The notes: generated by a model not told the origin, from the sequence alone. Counted from the stretch's first letter, positions 48,672 to 60,024 are shown. The stretch: 64,000 nucleotides of DNA from Ecdyonurus torrentis (GCA_949318235.1 OX439127.1:5987432-6051431); one strand, 5' to 3'. Numbers and translations are program-made.

Positions 48672-49356
48672 TTTAATTTTTTTTTCAGTCAAAAACATTG
48701 AAAGGCAGTTTTTTTTTTTTTTTTTTTTTTTGCTTATATATATGTGATATAAAATTGCAATTAACTCAGGTGTGTACCTTAAATTTTAGATATAGGCAAC
48801 CTGCGCTACAGAAATGACCACAAATTTGTCTGATCTACAGGAGAACATTATAAAATATCACCTTATAGTCAATCAAATAAATTATAATTTCTAATTATAA
48901 AATTAAATGCTCCCCATTTTTACGCTGTACCAAAATATTACTTAAGTCAAGCCAGTAAGATAAATGCTACAAAATTTTAATGTTGTTTTAATGATATACA
49001 ATGCTTTAGTGTTAATTATAAAATTACATAATGGTAGCTATCGGTAAAAAAAAAATCCAACTTTCTTTAAGGTTGGAACACTTTAATGTGTCCAGCATCC
49101 CTAAATTGATTAAATAATTATTTTTTTGCCTCTATGCAGTAATTTTGGGCAAGAAAAAAAAAAAAACGCCAAAGACATGCTATAAGGAATAGAATTATGC
49201 TTCAAAATTTATGATTTTTCTTATAAGAAAATTTGGATATGTTTTTTCTTTTTTCTTATATTTTTTATCTTTTATTATAATATTGCTTTCACATGAGCAG
49301 TGCTCGCTGATAACAAATATGGAATATGCGACCAATATAATATGAAATAATAAGCT

Positions 49357-49997
49357 AAGGATGTGAGATAAAAATGATAAAACAAATATAATAATATATT
49401 GCACCGTTTAGCCTCAGCGCGTGATTTCCTTATAAGTATAACATTGCAATATTCCGTTCTACTTTTGAATGCAAAATATTATCACAATTCTGTGTACTTA
49501 GCATATATCTTTGATTCTTATAAATACAAAATTCCGAGAAATAAAATGTATTCATACTCATACTATCCATGATGTATAAATATCACAGTTTGTAATTTTA
49601 TCTTATATTTTTCCTTGTTTTATTTCTTACAGTAAAAAAAAAAAAAAAAAATTTATCTCATCGACTATTTTGCATAATAAAACATTATCTGTGTTCATAT
49701 TTTGCTTAAATTTTTTTTAAGGATGTGAGATAAAAATGATGACACAAATGTAATAATAAATTGCACCATTTATACTCAGCGCGTGATTTCCTTATTATAA
49801 CATTGCAATATTTAGTTCTACTTTTGAATGCAAAATATTATCCCAAATCAGTGTATTTAGCATATATCTTTGGTTCTTATTATAAATACAAAATTCCGAG
49901 AAATAAAATGTATTGATATTCATTCATACTATCCATGCTGTATAAAGATCAAAGTTTGTAATATTATCTTATATTTTCCTTGTTTTATTTCTTACAG

Positions 49998-50051
<54 letters not shown>

Positions 50052-50080
50052 ATATATATATATTATCTCATCGACTATTT
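49357..50080. repeat. ~362-bp tandem duplication private to unit B
   Basis: AAGGATGTGAGATAAAAATG starts at 49,357 and again at 49,719. Both copies continue through TCAGCGCGTGATTTCCTTAT, TGCAAAATATTATC and TTGTTTTATTTCTTACAG. Units A and C have one copy. At the point after CTTACAGTA the first copy carries an A-run and the second a (TA)~31 tract. Confidence 0.85.
49998..50062. repeat. (TA)n microsatellite
   Basis: About 31 TA repeats with one GTG interruption, within the second duplicate copy. Confidence 0.95.
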
Positions 50081-50345
50081 TAAATAATAAAAAATTATCT
50101 GTGTTCGTATTTTGCTTTCTTGGAAAAAAGACGTCAAAAAACATACAAAACATTAATGAATATTTAATGTGCAGAAAACTTCATACTCTCTTGAACTGCG
50201 TGGTGAAAATATTATTTCACTTATGGTTGCTTTTAGTAATGTAATGCATGCTAAAATGAGCTCTTTTGACGTTTCTAGTACTCCACGTGGACTAGTATTG
50301 ATTGCTCTCTTTCATGCAATATTTCCTTTCTTTATATCTTTAGTA

Positions 50346-50545
50346 CAAAGAATAAAATACCTAATATGTTGTATTTATGTCATTATAGCATCAATGATGC
50401 TGAAATAGAATATCATTAATAATTATGCTGTACAACATAATATTTATGATATTGTTACATATTTATTATGCAGAGCATAGACTATGTTGTATTGATCAAA
50501 TTGGCATCAAAATGAGCTAGCAAAATTATTACTTAGTTATTTTTG
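50346..50545 (-). mobile_element. M3 MITE in unit B
   Basis: Orthologue of 43,585-43,789 and 59,826-60,024. TA at both ends. Confidence 0.75.
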
Positions 50546-50983
50546 TACACGACGTTATCGTTGATGAAAAATTCTAAACATTTTCTCAGTTAAGTTTGCT
50601 ACAGTATTTCTGATATTTTCGTCCTAAGTTTTCTAAAAATAATAATTGTGTTCATTTATTACAATATGTGTTTATTTTTATATTATTATTATTATTTTTG
50701 TTTTTTAACTCAGGTAAAAAAATTAAATATTTTTTTTTATTTTAATTTTTATTAACCTAAGTAAAGTGAAATGATAATTAGCATTAAATTACTGAATGAT
50801 GAAACTGCAGTCTCTTAAACAAAAAAGGTTTTACTCAACTAAAGATAGGAAAATAATGGTTCGATACTGTTTTTTCTCTTGCATCTGGGTAGGTACCGAT
50901 ATTACATTATCATAACATTATTTTACTACATTATTAAATTTTTAAATAGAATTGTTCTTGTTAAAATAGAGTATTTGTTGTCA

Positions 50984-50984
<1 letters not shown>

Positions 50985-51022
<38 letters not shown>
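50985..51022. repeat. (CT)n microsatellite in unit B
   Basis: Shorter orthologue of 44,217-44,268. Confidence 0.93.
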
Positions 51023-51024
<2 letters not shown>

Positions 51025-51160
51025 TTCTTTCCACCTCCCTCTCCCCCCTCTCCATATATCTTCAAGCATTTTATAAATAATTCACGCTATTATCAATAAT
51101 GTGGTTGCATGAAATTGCGCACTAGCGCCATGTTTGAGCACATAAACACATTGCCCAGTA

Positions 51161-51369
51161 CATGGATAAAACTAAATACATAATAATTAAGCTGGCTCCT
51201 TTCCAGCACAAATTGTTTAATACACCATAATTTATGATATACTGCACAACTATTAATAGCATAAATATTTATATTGTGCTGCATAACTATTTCAGTTGTT
51301 ATATTTTAGTGTTGTTTATGCTATAATGACATAAATGTAGCATAAATTGCGTAATCTTTTCTTTCCATG
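51161..51369 (+). mobile_element. M3 MITE in unit B
   Basis: 209 bp from CATGGATAAAACTAAATACA to CTTTTCTTTCCATG with TA on both sides. Confidence 0.8.
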
Positions 51370-51851
51370 TAAAAGACAAACTGCGGTTTTGGTCGCATTT
51401 TTATCGTTTTATTATTTTTCTATGTATTAATTTTATAATTTTAAAGTAAATATTTAAGTTTTGACGTATATAAATCTACTGTATAGTTATTAATGAACAT
51501 TTGCTAATTTTAGTGAAAGTAAGTAAAAATTACATTTTTTTCCTTTATTTGCCAATGTTATTTTCTGACCAAGTATGACGTCAAAGCGCATATAGAGGGA
51601 CACCGCCCTAAATTCCTTAGCTATCACACTAGCACACCACGCTCAGTTTCAACTTCATTATCGTCTGCAAAATATACGCACAAAGAAAGAGCTTCACTCA
51701 AGCACAAAAGATCGTTTGTTAGCTGCAATTCATAGCAGCTTGCAGTGTTGATTAATATAATATGCATCTCAAGCTTTCATATGTAAAAGCAACGATACAG
51801 TTTGTAATTTATATTTATGTTTTACCGTATGTAATGAAGTAAAAGGGTAAA

Positions 51852-52080
51852 GGGTGTATGAACATGATACTGAATGCGCTATGACGCCATATTATAGCAT
51901 TTAATAACTTTGCTCAGTAATAAGACAAATGCAAATTTGGCTTTTTTTCTTTTGAAAATTTGTGGATATTTTTATTATTATTTCACATACTTGAAATTGA
52001 AAATCTTCAACCTGTTAGCAGAATCAATGCTCTCAAAAATATTGTTAAGTATTTTTAAACTGTCAAAATTTCAGATATAG
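51852..52080 (+). mobile_element. M2 family copy, unit B
   Basis: AGGGTGTATGAACATGATAC at the left, GACGCCATATTATAGCATTT, and GAATCAATGCTCTCAAAAAT. The right end fades into an M3-like end (52,078-52,165). The orthologue in C is 61,943-62,150. Confidence 0.65.
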
Positions 52081-52205
52081 CATAAATTATGTTAGTTATT
52101 ATGCTTAACTGTTGTTGCATTGAGCTAGCATAACTATTACGTATTTATTTGTGTACTTGTATTTTTACTGTTTTTTTCTTCTTTTAATTAGTGTGAACAA
52201 TAAAT

Positions 52206-54674
52206 ATGCACGTAGAACAAAAACTATTGTGTGATTGTGTGATTTTAGGTGATATAAATTTAAATTTGTTAGATCAAAATGATAATATTGTACAAAAATA
52301 TGAAAATAAAATGGCAAAATATGGTTATCTAAAAATTGTTAATGATGTTACAAGGGAGGAATGTACAATACTAGGAAATTATTCAGCTACTTGTATTGAT
52401 CATATTTTTGTTAAATTAAATAATTTGTTTGAAATTGATAATAGTTTTATAATTAAAAGTAAAATCACCGATCATTATATGACTGGTTGTATATTGAGTA
52501 CTAATTTAATTAATAATAATTGTAATGAAAAAGTAAAAATTAAAAATTTAAAAAAATTCAGAAATATGATTTGTAATTATGATTGGAGTATATGTAATAA
52601 TATTAATTGTCCAAATGAATTATATAATCATATTGTAACAGTTTTTCGAAATATAAGTGATAAATGTGAAAGTGAAAAATTATTAAATAGCAAGAATAGA
52701 AGATTAAATAATGTGTGGTGTACTGATGAAATAAAATTTCTCATGAAAGATAGAGACAAATATTTTCAAAAATTTAAAAACTCATTACATATGCCTGAAT
52801 ATAGAATTAGATATAAAAAATTAAGAAACAAAATAAATTTTTTAATAAATAAAGAAAAAAATAATTATTATCATTCTAAATTTGTTGAAATTGCTGGTGA
52901 TATAAGAAAATCTTGGTGTTTTATTAATCAAATATTAGGGAAAGAAAATCTTAATATTGATAATATTATTATTAAATATATGTCTGATGTAAGTTCTATC
53001 AAAGATATTGCTAATAATTTTGTAAATCATTTTGTAAATTCAATTGAAGATGTAAAGATTAATTGTAATTTAATATTAAGTGAAAATTCGCTTAAATTTA
53101 ATAGTAATTTACAATCAATGTATCTACCAAAATTAAATGAGAAACGAGCAGTTTATATTATTAATTTATTAAGTAAGAAAAAAGGACCAGGTCATGATAA
53201 TATAGGTGTTCAGGATATTTTATTTGGTGGCGAATCATTAATTCAATATTTAATAAGATTAACAAATATGTGTATTGAAAGCTCAGTATATCCTGATAAT
53301 CTAAAATTATCATTGATAAGGCCAATTTATAAAGGTGGGGATCATAAACTATATAATAATTTTAGACCAGTTACTGTATCTGCTTTTGTTGATAAATTTA
53401 TACAAAAACATATTGAATTATTATTGTCTGATTATTTAGAAGAATTCAATATTATAAATAAAAATCAATATGCCTATCAAAAAAAAAAGGGTACAGCAAA
53501 ATGTCTATATGATGTTTCCAATTTTATAAATGAAGAATTAGAAAAAGGGCATCATGTTCTTTGTTTATTTGTTGATTATTCCAAAGCATTTGACACTATA
53601 GACCATGACTTATTGTTAAAAGATTTAGAAGAAATTGGAATACGAGGACCAACATTAATGTTAATTGCGAATATTATAAAAAATAGACAAGTTGCTGTCA
53701 AAATTAAAAATATTGTAAGTGAAATTAAAATAATAAAATGCGGTATAATACAAGGAGGGGTCTTAAGTGCTAAATTCTTTATAATTTATGTTAACAAAAT
53801 TTTTAATTTACTAAAATATTGTAAAGCAAAAATGTTTGCCGATGATTTACTTATGATAGCGGCTCATAGTAACTTTGAAGTTGCAAATAAAATGTTACAA
53901 AATGATTTTGATTCAGTTTTGGAATGGTCGCATGATAGGAAAATATTAATTAATAGGAGAAAAACAAAAGTTATGCACATTTTTAATAAGTATACATATA
54001 CTATGCAAAATATTCAATTAAGAGCTCATACTAATAAGTGTTTACATAATTTTACTTTAAATTGTAATTGTGAGTTTGTAGAACAAGTAAATAATTATAA
54101 TTACTTAGGAGCTATTATTGATCAAACATTTGATTGGGATTTGCATATTATGCAACTGTTAAATAAATTGAGATCTGCAATTTTTAAATTAAAAACAGTA
54201 AGATCATATGTGAATGAACAGACGATGAGACAATTATATTTTTCTTTTGTACATCCACATATATTATACGGTTTATTATCTTATGGTTGTACTAAATCAG
54301 GTAAATTATGGGAATTGAAAAAAATGCAAATAAGAATATTAAAAATTTTAAAAAAAGGAAATAAGCTAAAAAGTGATCTTGAATATTTTAAGTACTTTAA
54401 GATATTGCCAATAGAAGAAATGTTTAAATGTTCTTTTATTTGTGAAAATTATTTTGAAAATTCTCATGGTATACCGAGAACTCATATTTATAGTACCAGA
54501 ACAGCAGTGACCAATCCTTTATTTGTACCAAAAATTGTAAATAGATTCACTGAAAGGACAAAAAAATTTTTACTTCCTAAATTATGGAATCAAATTCCAT
54601 CAGAATTAAAAAGTTTTGCAAATAAAAATGAAACGAAATTTAATATGAAAAAATTCTTTCTTGATAATTTATAA
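52206..54674 (+). CDS. 5'-truncated LINE ORF2: endonuclease remnant plus reverse transcriptase
   Basis: An 822-codon open frame with no internal stop. Residues ~12-105 are the C-terminal part of an APE-type endonuclease: GDINLNLL near 15, and TCIDHIFV near 62 followed by SDH-like TDH at 88-90. Residues ~360-600 are a non-LTR reverse transcriptase: NNFRPVTVSAFVDK (384-397), motif A FVDYSKAFD with Asp457, motif B QGGVLSAKFF (516-525), and motif C FADD with Asp546/547. Residues ~670-822 resemble the conserved C-terminal region of Jockey/CR1-group LINEs (LYFSFVHPHILYG; RTAVTNPLFVPK; PKLWNQIPSE). Catalytic residues are intact, so the copy looks young. The first seven codons (MHVEQKL) come from flanking repeat DNA, so the written start is not the element's own. 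The N-terminal endonuclease and any ORF1 are missing, so it should not be autonomous. Confidence 0.93.
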   Translation: MHVEQKLLCDCVILGDINLNLLDQNDNIVQKYENKMAKYGYLKIVNDVTREECTILGNYSATCIDHIFVKLNNLFEIDNSFIIKSKITDHYMTGCILSTNLINNNCNEKVKIKNLKKFRNMICNYDWSICNNINCPNELYNHIVTVFRNISDKCESEKLLNSKNRRLNNVWCTDEIKFLMKDRDKYFQKFKNSLHMPEYRIRYKKLRNKINFLINKEKNNYYHSKFVEIAGDIRKSWCFINQILGKENLNIDNIIIKYMSDVSSIKDIANNFVNHFVNSIEDVKINCNLILSENSLKFNSNLQSMYLPKLNEKRAVYIINLLSKKKGPGHDNIGVQDILFGGESLIQYLIRLTNMCIESSVYPDNLKLSLIRPIYKGGDHKLYNNFRPVTVSAFVDKFIQKHIELLLSDYLEEFNIINKNQYAYQKKKGTAKCLYDVSNFINEELEKGHHVLCLFVDYSKAFDTIDHDLLLKDLEEIGIRGPTLMLIANIIKNRQVAVKIKNIVSEIKIIKCGIIQGGVLSAKFFIIYVNKIFNLLKYCKAKMFADDLLMIAAHSNFEVANKMLQNDFDSVLEWSHDRKILINRRKTKVMHIFNKYTYTMQNIQLRAHTNKCLHNFTLNCNCEFVEQVNNYNYLGAIIDQTFDWDLHIMQLLNKLRSAIFKLKTVRSYVNEQTMRQLYFSFVHPHILYGLLSYGCTKSGKLWELKKMQIRILKILKKGNKLKSDLEYFKYFKILPIEEMFKCSFICENYFENSHGIPRTHIYSTRTAVTNPLFVPKIVNRFTERTKKFLLPKLWNQIPSELKSFANKNETKFNMKKFFLDNL

Positions 54675-54759
54675 AATGTTGAACAATTTTTTGCTGTTTG
54701 TATTGATTAATGATGATTAATTTTTGCTTCTTGTATTATAAAAATACTTCTCTTAAATG

Positions 54760-54795
<36 letters not shown>

Positions 54796-54952
54796 TTTTT
54801 GTGTAAATACGTACTTTATTTGCTTTTGAAATATATATAATAAAAAATATGTATATGTAGTAATATAATATAATAAGACACGATTGTGTAACAATAAATG
54901 AACCAACCGATAAGGCTATGCCTTGGTTGGACTTTGTATATTTGTGTGTTTG

Positions 54953-54987
<35 letters not shown>
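52228..54987 (+). mobile_element. 5'-truncated Jockey/CR1-group LINE insertion
   Basis: Comparison with unit C gives the limits. C reads AACAAAAACTATGTAATATA uninterrupted at ~62,294, whereas here ACAAAAACTAT stops at 52,227 and TGTAATATATAAGTGC resumes at 54,988. The element ends in two poly-A tracts (54,761-54,793 and 54,953-54,987). The target duplication is at most 2 bp (AT), shorter than usual for LINEs. The exact clade is not assigned. Confidence 0.9.
54675..54952 (+). other. LINE 3' UTR with internal poly-A and stem-loop
   Basis: After the stop codon come ~85 bp, a ~33-A run, then ~160 bp ending in a potential stem-loop at 54,903-54,930: CCAACC-GAT-AAGGC pairs with GCCTTGGTTGG around a TAT loop. 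TTTGTATATTTGTGTGTTTG then leads into the terminal poly-A. Stem-loops near the 3' end are recognised by the reverse transcriptase in several LINE groups; that role here is an inference. Confidence 0.55.
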
Positions 54988-54989
<2 letters not shown>

Positions 54990-55767
54990 TAATATATAAG
55001 TGCAGCAATATTTATAGGCATAACAACAGAAGTTATGCAATATTGTAAAGTTATTACATATATACACAGTTTAAATGTACAGCCTAAATACACTTATGTT
55101 ATACAAAATCACAACATTTGTGCTCTACAATACAGCAAGTATTTCATACATGGTAACTTACGTGATTTACTATCTATAGAGAGGTGTTCGTTTCATATAA
55201 TCCCGCGTCACCCATGCTCGGCTATAAGATATGGGACAAAGTAGAGCAACATTAACCAGTAAACCCTATTATTTAAATGCAAATTTTCTGCTAATTTATT
55301 TTCTTAATAATATAGTTTAACGTAGAGGTTGAACGACTTGAACCGGATATTGTTATGTTATAAAAGATGGACTTTATATTTTCACAACACTTCTTTATAC
55401 CGTACATTCTTTATTGCCAGCAATACAAACACTATATTTTCAAATGTAATTGAGTAAATTTAAATGCTGCTTTATTTTTCCGCATAAAGTTTAAGTAATA
55501 TTTTTATTTTTAAAAAGTTTCTAATTTGAATATAATTTGCCGTTAAAATTGGAATTGTCTCATTTGCAATTGGAATAATTCAACAACTTTGAACGTGTTT
55601 TCACATGTTTGTCATAACTAAACTTTTAAGTACCATTTCTTCTTTACTTTGTGTTAATATTATAATTCACGACCGTTTAATTTGCGAGATATCAGTCGGT
55701 CACTTACTGCCTTAAAGTAAAAAATTATATGATATTAATAATATTCTAAGATCTCTCTCTCTCTCTA
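54988..55767. repeat. Unit B sequence after the LINE
   Basis: It matches 62,305-63,131 of unit C (ATAACAACAGAAGTTATGCA, ATTTGTGCTCTACAATA, GTTCGTTTCATATAATCCCG, TTGAACGTGTTTTCACATG). Absent from unit A. Short frames here are partly shared with C but have no protein features. Confidence 0.8.
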
Positions 55768-55975
55768 CCACTAACAAGTTAAACTGTACTACATTGAATT
55801 TATTTATTTTTGAAAAGCATCCAAATAGTGTTTGATGTCAAGACCACGTATTATTAAAAGTTTCAGTATCAATATTTATATTTTCTATTTTTTATCTCGT
55901 AGATTAGATAATTTTGTGGTCATTTTGGTAGTTTAGGTTGCCTAAATCATAAATTTGAAGTAGCATAATTATTTC

Positions 55976-55980
<5 letters not shown>

Positions 55981-56014
<34 letters not shown>
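55981..56014. repeat. Poly-A run (~34) in unit B
   Basis: It follows CATAATTATTTCATATT. The same place in A has ~22 A (45,272-45,294). In C it is a broken A-rich stretch (63,378-63,412). Confidence 0.9.
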
Positions 56015-56015
<1 letters not shown>

Positions 56016-56125
56016 CCCAACTGAAACATTAATGCAGCTTATCGGTATTGCATGCGGGGAAAGCTAAGGATCTTCTAATTTAACAATACGCTTATGAGAA
56101 AAAACCACTGATCTATATAATATAG

Positions 56126-56130
<5 letters not shown>

Positions 56131-56157
<27 letters not shown>

Positions 56158-56180
56158 TTCCATTCATAGTGGTGTTTAGA

Positions 56181-56244
<64 letters not shown>
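56131..56244. repeat. (TA)n plus (GA)n tract ending unit B
   Basis: Orthologue of 45,414-45,520. Confidence 0.92.
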
Positions 56245-56246
<2 letters not shown>

Positions 56247-56805
56247 ATTAATTAGAATTAAAAGATAACAAAATAAGAGGTAATATAGTTAATAAAATCT
56301 ATAAAGAAATAAAAGGAGGAGCAAAGAAATATGAAGAGGAACTGTGTAATAATGGAAAATTGATGCTATTGCTATTACAGTATATTAGTATGCTATAATT
56401 TTATTCCGGAGGTATAAGGTTTTAGAAGTGTTTTGACAGGGACTTAATATTTGAGTGTATGCATGAATGTTTATAATAATAATATATTAATCATCCGGTT
56501 ATAAAAAACTAATTTGATGGCAATTTTTGCAGATGTGCTTGTCCACATAGATAAAGGACATAGATATATATTATTACGTCGACTGAAATTTTTAAGATGT
56601 TATTTTTGCATATATATACATAATTTTTTTTTTTTTTTTTAAGTAATGCCAAAAATAACGTTGTTTTTTTTTAATCAAAATTGATATCTATATCTATATA
56701 CTTTTAAAATAACAATCAGGTCCTCAGCAGCTGTTGACGCTTAAAGGTCGTTCAACCATCAGTTGCTAGGGATAGATGCCAGCCACCCAAGTAAAGAGAG
56801 AGAGC

Positions 56806-57034
56806 TGTGCGGCCGTTAAAACGGAAACACAATTTCACGTTAACGAGCACTGGATCGACCTTACTCATATTTGGTTTTTGAAGCCCAAAATAGTGTAAGT
56901 GTGGGGTCTACGTTATGATGAAGAAAGTTGATTTATAACAGTTAATATGAAAAATGATATAAAATAGCATTTAGTTGTTAAAATACAGTAATATATGTAC
57001 ACAAAACCCGCATGTGTGTGTGTTACAACAACAA
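56806..57034 (+). mobile_element. Remnant of 5S-derived SINE (3' part) in unit C
   Basis: GTGCGGCCGTTAAAACGGAA to GGGTCTACGTTATGATGAAG matches the distal SINE body of A and B. The 5S-like head was lost in the unit C deletion. Confidence 0.65.
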
Positions 57035-57560
57035 ACAACAAAATCTTTCGGAAAGTTAATCATTTTTTTTTTACTACTTTTCTCGCATATATGAAAATAT
57101 ATTTCAACATGTTAACAACATCAATGCTCCCAAAAATCTTACTTAAACTTTCAATCACCCAAATGAGTCATTTTCATATACGGCCCATGTTATTTAGTGC
57201 TAATATATGGCGTTGACTTTAATATAATGCATAGACCACATGCATGTCTACTCATTACGTCAAACTAAATACATTTCGACGCCATATTGGAGCAATAAAT
57301 GACATGGCTAAGCATAGGACTTTTTTTTTTTTTTTTTTTTGCTATATTCTTTTGAAAATTAGCAATTATTTTGGTTATTGATATTTTTCTCGCATGCTTT
57401 ACTTTATATAAACTATTTCAACCTGTAAACATCAATGCTCTCAAAAACATAGTAAACAGTAAGTATTTTGAAAGTGGCAAACTGTGCCATTTTCTTATGT
57501 TATTTAGTGATCACATATGGCGTCAAATGTAGCATGAACAACAACAACCCTATATGAATA
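57035..57560 (+). mobile_element. M2 copies in unit C (partial, then complete)
   Basis: The right half of the first M2 (to ~57,238) is followed by the second M2 (57,239-57,560), orthologous to 40,941-41,248. Confidence 0.68.
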
Positions 57561-57973
57561 ATTTTCTGTCTTTAGCATAATCTAAAAAGCTGACATAATA
57601 GCGCCAGACAGAGGATGAATGCAACTTTATTTCAATATTTTTTGTAAAAATAAACGTGTTATTAAAATAAAAATTATATTACAAATTATTTTAATTAAAA
57701 AAATAATAAATGAAATATGACATTTGCTTTTAAAATTTATGTTTCCTTTTTAAAATTTTCATGGAATTATTTTCACAACCAAGGTGGGAAAATTTTATTA
57801 ATTAATTGTTAAACAAAATTTATATATTTTATTATCATTATTTTAGTTTAATTAATTTTTTATTAAAAAATTTGTAATAATAACAAACAGGAAATTGTTT
57901 GTAGAAATGTAAACTATTTGACTAGGATTTTTATTTTGAAATCGTTTCTTTTATCTTCAATAAAAGGGATTGA

Positions 57974-57976
<3 letters not shown>

Positions 57977-58018
<42 letters not shown>

Positions 58019-58019
58019 A
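57977..58019. repeat. (CT)n microsatellite in unit C
   Basis: Orthologue of 41,700-41,815, lacking the CCCT part. Confidence 0.93.
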
Positions 58020-58022
58020 ATT

Positions 58023-58129
58023 CAACGGGGAATAATTTATGCTATACTGCATAATAATTATGTTATATAGCATAAATATTATGTTGTTCTAATTTAGCAT
58101 ATTTGATGCTTTAATGACATAAATGCAGC
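58023..58129. mobile_element. Truncated M3-like element in unit C
   Basis: It starts like 41,820 and 48,515 but breaks off at ACATAAATGCAG, where the foreign segment begins. Confidence 0.6.
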
Positions 58130-59379
58130 GAGCTACTCCACGCGGGTTCCAAAACACCATCCACCCGCCTATCACGGATCACTGTGAATTTTTTTTCCTT
58201 AAAGCTTAGCTACTCAGAGGTGTGTATACCAAATTTTAGCGACCTGTGACGATTACACTGAATTTGGTGGGCCGGAAACCAGATGGATCCAGTTTTTACA
58301 CTGCAGCGGCCGAGCGCCCGAAGGGATGTTGGAGGGCACACAAATCAGTAACTATTTGACACAGACACTTGAAATTTTTTTTACTTGTAACAATGTAATT
58401 GGACTTTTGATTCATGGCAATGCCACGTGTGACACGTGTCACAAATTTTTGTACAAAAATCATGAAAAATGGAAAAAATCATTTATTTCACCGGAAATAA
58501 ACCCCCCTAACTTCCACGCGAAGAAATTTTTTTCCACTTTTATGCTGTTTCATGGTCATTTTATGATTAATGAACATTTTCTAGGCGTTAAAATTTTTTT
58601 CAGAATTTTTAACGAATTCTGACCTCATGGAGAAAATTGACCTTTTCAGAAAAGAGGTCAACTTTGGTCCCATATCTAATGGTATCTCCCTACTTTTAAA
58701 ACATCGAGTCATATATCAATAAACTCGTTATAACTTCTACTTTCAGAATCTGAAGAGAAAATTCTGTGTATTGGTGTTTTACGGGAGTTGCAGCAATATC
58801 AAAATATGCAAATTATCGGGTGACGTCACAGTTGAAAAAAAATTGAAAAATAGGTTCACTACAAAATATGATTTTTGAACTCATCTATGCATGGGATGAA
58901 TTTTGGTATGTAGAAATTTTTTTTTTTTTTTTTGAAACTTGCGTTTGGACTTCACCTGTAGTCCTATGTGTGGTTAAGTCCGAACGCAAGTTTCGAAAAA
59001 AAAGTTTTTTTTTCTATATACCAAAATTCATCCCATGCATAGATGAGTTCAAAAATCATATTTTGTAGTGAACCTATTTTTCAATTTTTTTTCAACTGTG
59101 ACGTCACCCGATAATTTGCATATTTTGATATTGCTGCAACTCCCGTAAAACACCAATACACAGAATTTTCTCTTCAGATTCTGAAAGTAGAAGTTATAAC
59201 GAGTTTATTGATATATGACTCGATGTTTTAAAAGTAGGGAGATACCATTAGATATGGGACCAAAGTTGACCTCTTTTCTGAAAAGGTCAATTTTCTCCAT
59301 GAGGTCAGAATTCGTTAAAAATTCTGAAAAAAATTTTAACGCCTAGAAAATGTTCATTAATCATAAAATGACCATGAAA
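58130..59379. mobile_element. Foreign GC-richer segment with an ~830-bp palindrome
   Basis: Positions 58,130-58,547 are single-copy, ~43 percent GC (ACGCGGGTTCCAAAACACC, CAGCGGCCGAGCGCCCGAAG). Positions 58,548-59,379 form an inverted repeat with ~400-bp arms that look identical except near the centre. For example CATGGTCATTTTATGATTAA at 58,551 is mirrored at 59,357. The loop is ~22 bp around 58,963. No transposon ends or target duplication are visible. The right junction shares AATATTATCAC with the host unit. A 98-codon frame at 58,326 has no recognised domain. Confidence 0.8.
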
Positions 59380-59825
59380 AAATATTATCACAATTCAGTG
59401 TACTTAGCATCTTGGTTCTTACAAATACACAATTCCGAGAAATAAACTATAATCATATACTATCCATGCTGTATAAATATCAAAGTTTGTAATTTTATCT
59501 TATATTTTCCTTGTTTTATTTCTTACAGTAACAAAAAAAAATTATCTCATCAACTATTTTAAATATAATAAAAAAAATTAGCTATGTTCATATTTTGCTT
59601 TCTTGAAAAAACGACGATAAAAAACCATACAAAACATTGGTGAATATTTACTGTGCAGAAAACTTTATACTCTCTTGTACTACGTGGTGACAATATTATT
59701 TCACTTATGGTTGCTTTTAGTAATGTAATGCATGCTAAAATGAGCTCTATTGACGTTTCTAGTACTCCACGTGGACTAGTATTGCTCTCTTTCATGCAAT
59801 ATTTCCTTTCTTTATATCTTTAGTA

Positions 59826-60024
59826 CAAAGAATAAAATACCTAATATGTTGTATTTATGTCATTATAGCATCAATGATGCAGAATTAGAATATCATAAAT
59901 ATTATGCTGTACAACATAATATTTATGATATTGTTACATATTTATTATGCAGAGCATAGACTATGTTGTATTGATCAAATTGGCATCAAAATGAGCTAGC
60001 AAAATTATTACTTAGTTATTTTTG
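59826..60024 (-). mobile_element. M3 MITE in unit C
   Basis: Orthologue of 43,585 and 50,346 copies. TA at both ends. Confidence 0.75.

Larger units (their letters stand above)
45521..56244. repeat. Tandem 7-kb unit B (with LINE insertion)
   Basis: It is collinear with unit A from GCATTAATTA to the terminal (GA)n. It is 10.7 kb long because it holds a 2.76-kb LINE and keeps ~1.2 kb missing from A. It also has a private ~362-bp internal tandem duplication at 49,357-50,080. Confidence 0.9.

Noticed and set aside
50000..50062. Origin or scaffold-attachment role for (TA)n
   Set aside because: It is absent from sister units A and C at the same place, so it is a recent microsatellite expansion.
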